Shown here piece after piece: positions 4,313 through 6,433 of a DNA stretch of 6,433 nt. The DNA is taken from NCBI GenBank assembly GCA_022711195.1, contig JAKLFN010000121.1:1-6433 (forward strand). Reading direction: 5' to 3'. Position numbers and translations under genes: made by a program. Each line of letters opens with the position of its first letter. The stretch's first letter is position 1. Under the pieces are notes generated by a model. That model searched no databases, was not told the origin of the DNA, and saw only the letters and a program-made list of their open reading frames with translations. Source of the stretch: Bacteroidota bacterium (GTDB taxonomy: Bacteria; Bacteroidota; Bacteroidia; Bacteroidales; VadinHA17).

Positions 4313-6094
4313 ATGAAACGAATATTAATACTTCTGGTTTTCATAACCATCTGCTTAATCACCAGGTCCCAGATCCTGCCCGGTTTTAAAGTTTCTGGGT
4401 TGCCTGATGAACAGCAGCTCGTAATCGAAGAATCACCTTCTGGTGTTCGAATTCTGATAAATGCTCCTCTGGAAGGCTTTAAAAAGAATGACCGGGTGCT
4501 CCTGGTACTTTATGCCCTTCCAAACGGAAACACCATCGAACAAACTTTTGGGAAGAAAATATCCCCTGGCGATGACTGGCATTTCGATATACAGCATATT
4601 GCAGCACAAACAAGGTTCCTCAGAAATGTCGTCGATGAACGGACTATCGTCGTGGCTTATCTCGAAAACTCCTTCAGGAGCTGGCCCGCGTGGGTGGCAA
4701 AAACGCCCGATGCATTGATAAAAATCAATTCAGTGGTAAACAAATTGAGTAATTTATTTATTCAATGGAATCCTGAAATTGTCCTCACCGGCCACAGCGG
4801 CGGCGGTAGATTTATATTCAGCTACCTGAACCAGGTAAAAGAAATCCCGCAAAACATTTCGAGAATTGCATTCCTCGACAGCAGCTATGGATATGAGGAT
4901 ACAATTCATGGGCCAATCATAAACAGATGGCTGAAATCAGGAAAAGGAAGATTTCTCTGCGCCCTAGCATATAACGACAGCATAGTTATTTACAACGGTA
5001 AGCAACTGGTATCACCGACCGGAGGAACATGGTACAGGACAAAAATGATGAAAAACTACCTGTCACAAGAGTTCAGGTTCAAAACAAAAATTGCTGATTC
5101 CCTGCTGTGGAGCTATACCCCTGACAGGAGGATCGAGATCATCCTCAAACCAAATCCCGGAGGGAAGATATACCACACCACCCAGGTTGAACTTAATGGC
5201 TTTATTCACAGCATGCTCAGCGGCACAAGGTATGAAAACAAAGATTATAGATATTTTGGACCGAGGGCCTATGCGGATTTTATTCCCGATTCGGTTGTAA
5301 TCCCGGTCAGGCGGTTAAATATCCCTGTCCGCCAACCTGATATGGAGCCGGGCTCCGCTTTTATGAAACGTGTCTCGCAACTTCCTTTGAAAGAGCGGGA
5401 AGAAGAAATATACAAAGCTCTTTCATCGGGAAATATCCCGGGTTTTCTCAGGAACACCTTATCGATGAAAGGAGAGTTTCCCGACTCGGCAGGTATATTA
5501 CATAAGGTGGTACTTGATGTTATGCCCGATTACCTGGCAATAGGGAGTGACTCCGATTTCTGCCGTATCCCAATGAATCCCTATACAGCACAGAAGCTTG
5601 CCGATGAATGGGGCGCCTCTCTCGTAACATCAAAGATCAGCGACTTCCTCTACATCAAAGCATCCGTGAAGCTAACACCTTTTAACTATATCCCTGCCGG
5701 AAATGCCAATGAACTTGTTACTAAATTTGAAGAACATAATGCACAAATAGAGAAACAATTCTTTGACGCAAACGGTGTCCGCGGTCAACTGGTTGCCGGA
5801 ATAAAAAAGGATGTCATCCTCTCCGGAAGAATTGCCGCCCAGCCTGGTAAAGTTGTAATCTATGGATGGCATAAACCCGACGGAAAGCCAATACAGCCTG
5901 TTTACAGCGGACATGTGTGGTGGTATGTCGATTACAGCCATGGAATAAGATTTATAAATAACCAGGTAATTCTTGACGGCTCTCCGGCTTTACTTTCAGA
6001 TATACTGAAGAATCCTCTTCTCCATAAGATCTTCAGTGATGAGGATGTTCCGATGAAGCAGGCAGGTTACATTGATATAAATTCAGCCAGATAA
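4313..6094 (+). CDS. Secreted two-part protein: alpha/beta-hydrolase-like half plus unassigned C-terminal domain
   Basis: This 593-residue protein begins with a Sec signal peptide (KR, hydrophobic 4-16, likely cleavage near Ser-Gln at 19-20). It has no lipobox, so it is probably periplasmic. Residues about 25-330 resemble an alpha/beta hydrolase: a strand VLLVLYALPNGN, then TGHSGGGRF with the GxSxG nucleophile elbow (predicted Ser162), IAFLDSS on the next strand, Asp222 in ALAYNDS as a candidate acid, and His299 in NGFIHSML as a candidate catalytic His. After a charged linker (about 345-370), residues about 373-585 form a separate region I cannot assign: GNIPGFLR (373-380), MPDYLAIGSDSDF (404-416), MNPYTAQKLADEWGASL, GIKKDVILSGR (496-506), then YGWHKPDGKPIQP (517-529) and YVDYSHGIRF (538-547), dense in His, Asp, Tyr and Trp. 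The substrate is unknown; an esterase, amidase or peptidase are all possible. The gene converges on folB with a 60-bp gap and no clear terminator. Confidence 0.7.
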   Translation: MKRILILLVFITICLITRSQILPGFKVSGLPDEQQLVIEESPSGVRILINAPLEGFKKNDRVLLVLYALPNGNTIEQTFGKKISPGDDWHFDIQHIAAQTRFLRNVVDERTIVVAYLENSFRSWPAWVAKTPDALIKINSVVNKLSNLFIQWNPEIVLTGHSGGGRFIFSYLNQVKEIPQNISRIAFLDSSYGYEDTIHGPIINRWLKSGKGRFLCALAYNDSIVIYNGKQLVSPTGGTWYRTKMMKNYLSQEFRFKTKIADSLLWSYTPDRRIEIILKPNPGGKIYHTTQVELNGFIHSMLSGTRYENKDYRYFGPRAYADFIPDSVVIPVRRLNIPVRQPDMEPGSAFMKRVSQLPLKEREEEIYKALSSGNIPGFLRNTLSMKGEFPDSAGILHKVVLDVMPDYLAIGSDSDFCRIPMNPYTAQKLADEWGASLVTSKISDFLYIKASVKLTPFNYIPAGNANELVTKFEEHNAQIEKQFFDANGVRGQLVAGIKKDVILSGRIAAQPGKVVIYGWHKPDGKPIQPVYSGHVWWYVDYSHGIRFINNQVILDGSPALLSDILKNPLLHKIFSDEDVPMKQAGYIDINSAR

Positions 6095-6154
6095 AGCGCC
6101 TCTGCAAACAAGGACATATAATGCCGGAAATGGCTGAAATTAAATTTGTATTCG

Positions 6155-6433
6155 TTACAGCTTCCTTTTTCGAGTCATCACCACGCTGACCGAATGTGCT
6201 TTCCCCCCGACCGGGGGATTCATCTTCGAAACCTTTACAGTTGTTTTTGTTATGCCTTTCATCTCGGCATAAATGGCATCAAGAATGCGGCCGGCTATGT
6301 GCTCAAGAAGATGCGATTTTGTTTCCATCTGTGCCTTCACTATCTCATAAACCCTCTGGTAGTTAACAGCATCCTTAAGGTTATCAGTCTGCGAAGGAAG
6401 TTTCATGTCGGTCTCAATTGTAAGGTCTACAAT
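6155..6433 (-). CDS. folB: Dihydroneopterin aldolase, partial (N-terminus outside window)
   Basis: The minus-strand frame enters open from the right edge (IVDLTIETD...) and ends at the stop at 6155, giving 92 residues of the C-terminal part of a protein usually about 120 long. The internal ATG at 6406 is not the true start, because the strand VDLTIE before it belongs to the fold. Family features seen: the strand, then the TDNLKDAVNYQRVYEIV segment (typical 'D.L..TVNY..VYE'), LLEHIAGRI with the Glu that holds the pterin ring, and VSKMNPPVGG with the conserved active-site Lys (codon 6224-6226) and the PP-x-GG loop. The enzyme converts 7,8-dihydroneopterin to 6-hydroxymethyl-7,8-dihydropterin and glycolaldehyde in cytoplasmic folate synthesis. 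Other folate genes are not visible. The basic tail TRKRKL is an ordinary ending. Confidence 0.92.
   Translation of the reverse strand: MVDLTIETDMKLPSQTDNLKDAVNYQRVYEIVKAQMETKSHLLEHIAGRILDAIYAEMKGITKTTVKVSKMNPPVGGKAHSVSVVMTRKRKL

Noticed and set aside
5672..5941. Minus-strand open frame inside the 593-residue gene
   Set aside because: It is antisense to a continuous coding frame with strong motif content and has no domain signal of its own.
6082..6138. Inverted repeat TTCAGCCA / TGGCTGAA between the convergent genes
   Set aside because: The 8-bp arms are 41 nt apart, overlap the end of the hydrolase coding region and lack a T-run, so this is weak support for a terminator.
6155..6406. Treating the ATG at 6406 as the start of the aldolase
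   Set aside because: The frame stays open to the window edge and the upstream residues IVDLTIETD fit the family fold, so the gene is cut by the edge and not complete.

Overview
The window looks like chromosomal DNA of a member of the Bacteroidota, probably an uncultured Bacteroidales-type organism. The support is indirect. Upstream regions lack clear Shine-Dalgarno sequences and are A/T-rich. The tRNA gene is preceded by a perfect match to the Bacteroidota -7 box (TAnnTTTG). Exported proteins have signal peptides ending in residues such as Ser-Gln, and the lipoprotein has a relaxed lipobox. No phylogenetic marker was compared, so the assignment is an inference.

Layout from left to right. (1) A 5' portion of a PstS-type solute-binding lipoprotein on the minus strand, cut by the left edge. 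(2) Divergent from it, a two-domain PhnB/VOC-family protein. (3) A tRNA-Cys(GCA) gene followed by about 220 bp holding three copies of a hairpin-forming repeat: one in + orientation acting as the likely tRNA terminator, one inverted, and one inverted and truncated. (4) A secreted 574-residue protein with FG-GAP/VCBS-like calcium-binding loops, resembling the propeller of family 11 rhamnogalacturonan lyases. (5) A 63-residue cold-shock protein with a clean intrinsic terminator. (6) A 52-residue small ORF of unknown function. (7) A secreted 593-residue protein joining an alpha/beta-hydrolase-like half (GHSGGG nucleophile elbow) to an unassigned C-terminal half. (8) On the minus strand, converging on it, the 3' part of folB (dihydroneopterin aldolase), cut by the right edge.

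The genes do not form an obvious single pathway. Most appear to be separate transcription units: a divergent pair at the left, the tRNA with its terminator, a putative promoter just before the propeller gene, a terminator after the cold-shock gene, and a convergent pair at the right. The two large secreted proteins are the least understood coding content. The repeat cluster beside the tRNA is the most unusual non-coding structure. No CRISPR array, transposase, phage gene or recognised defence system is visible.
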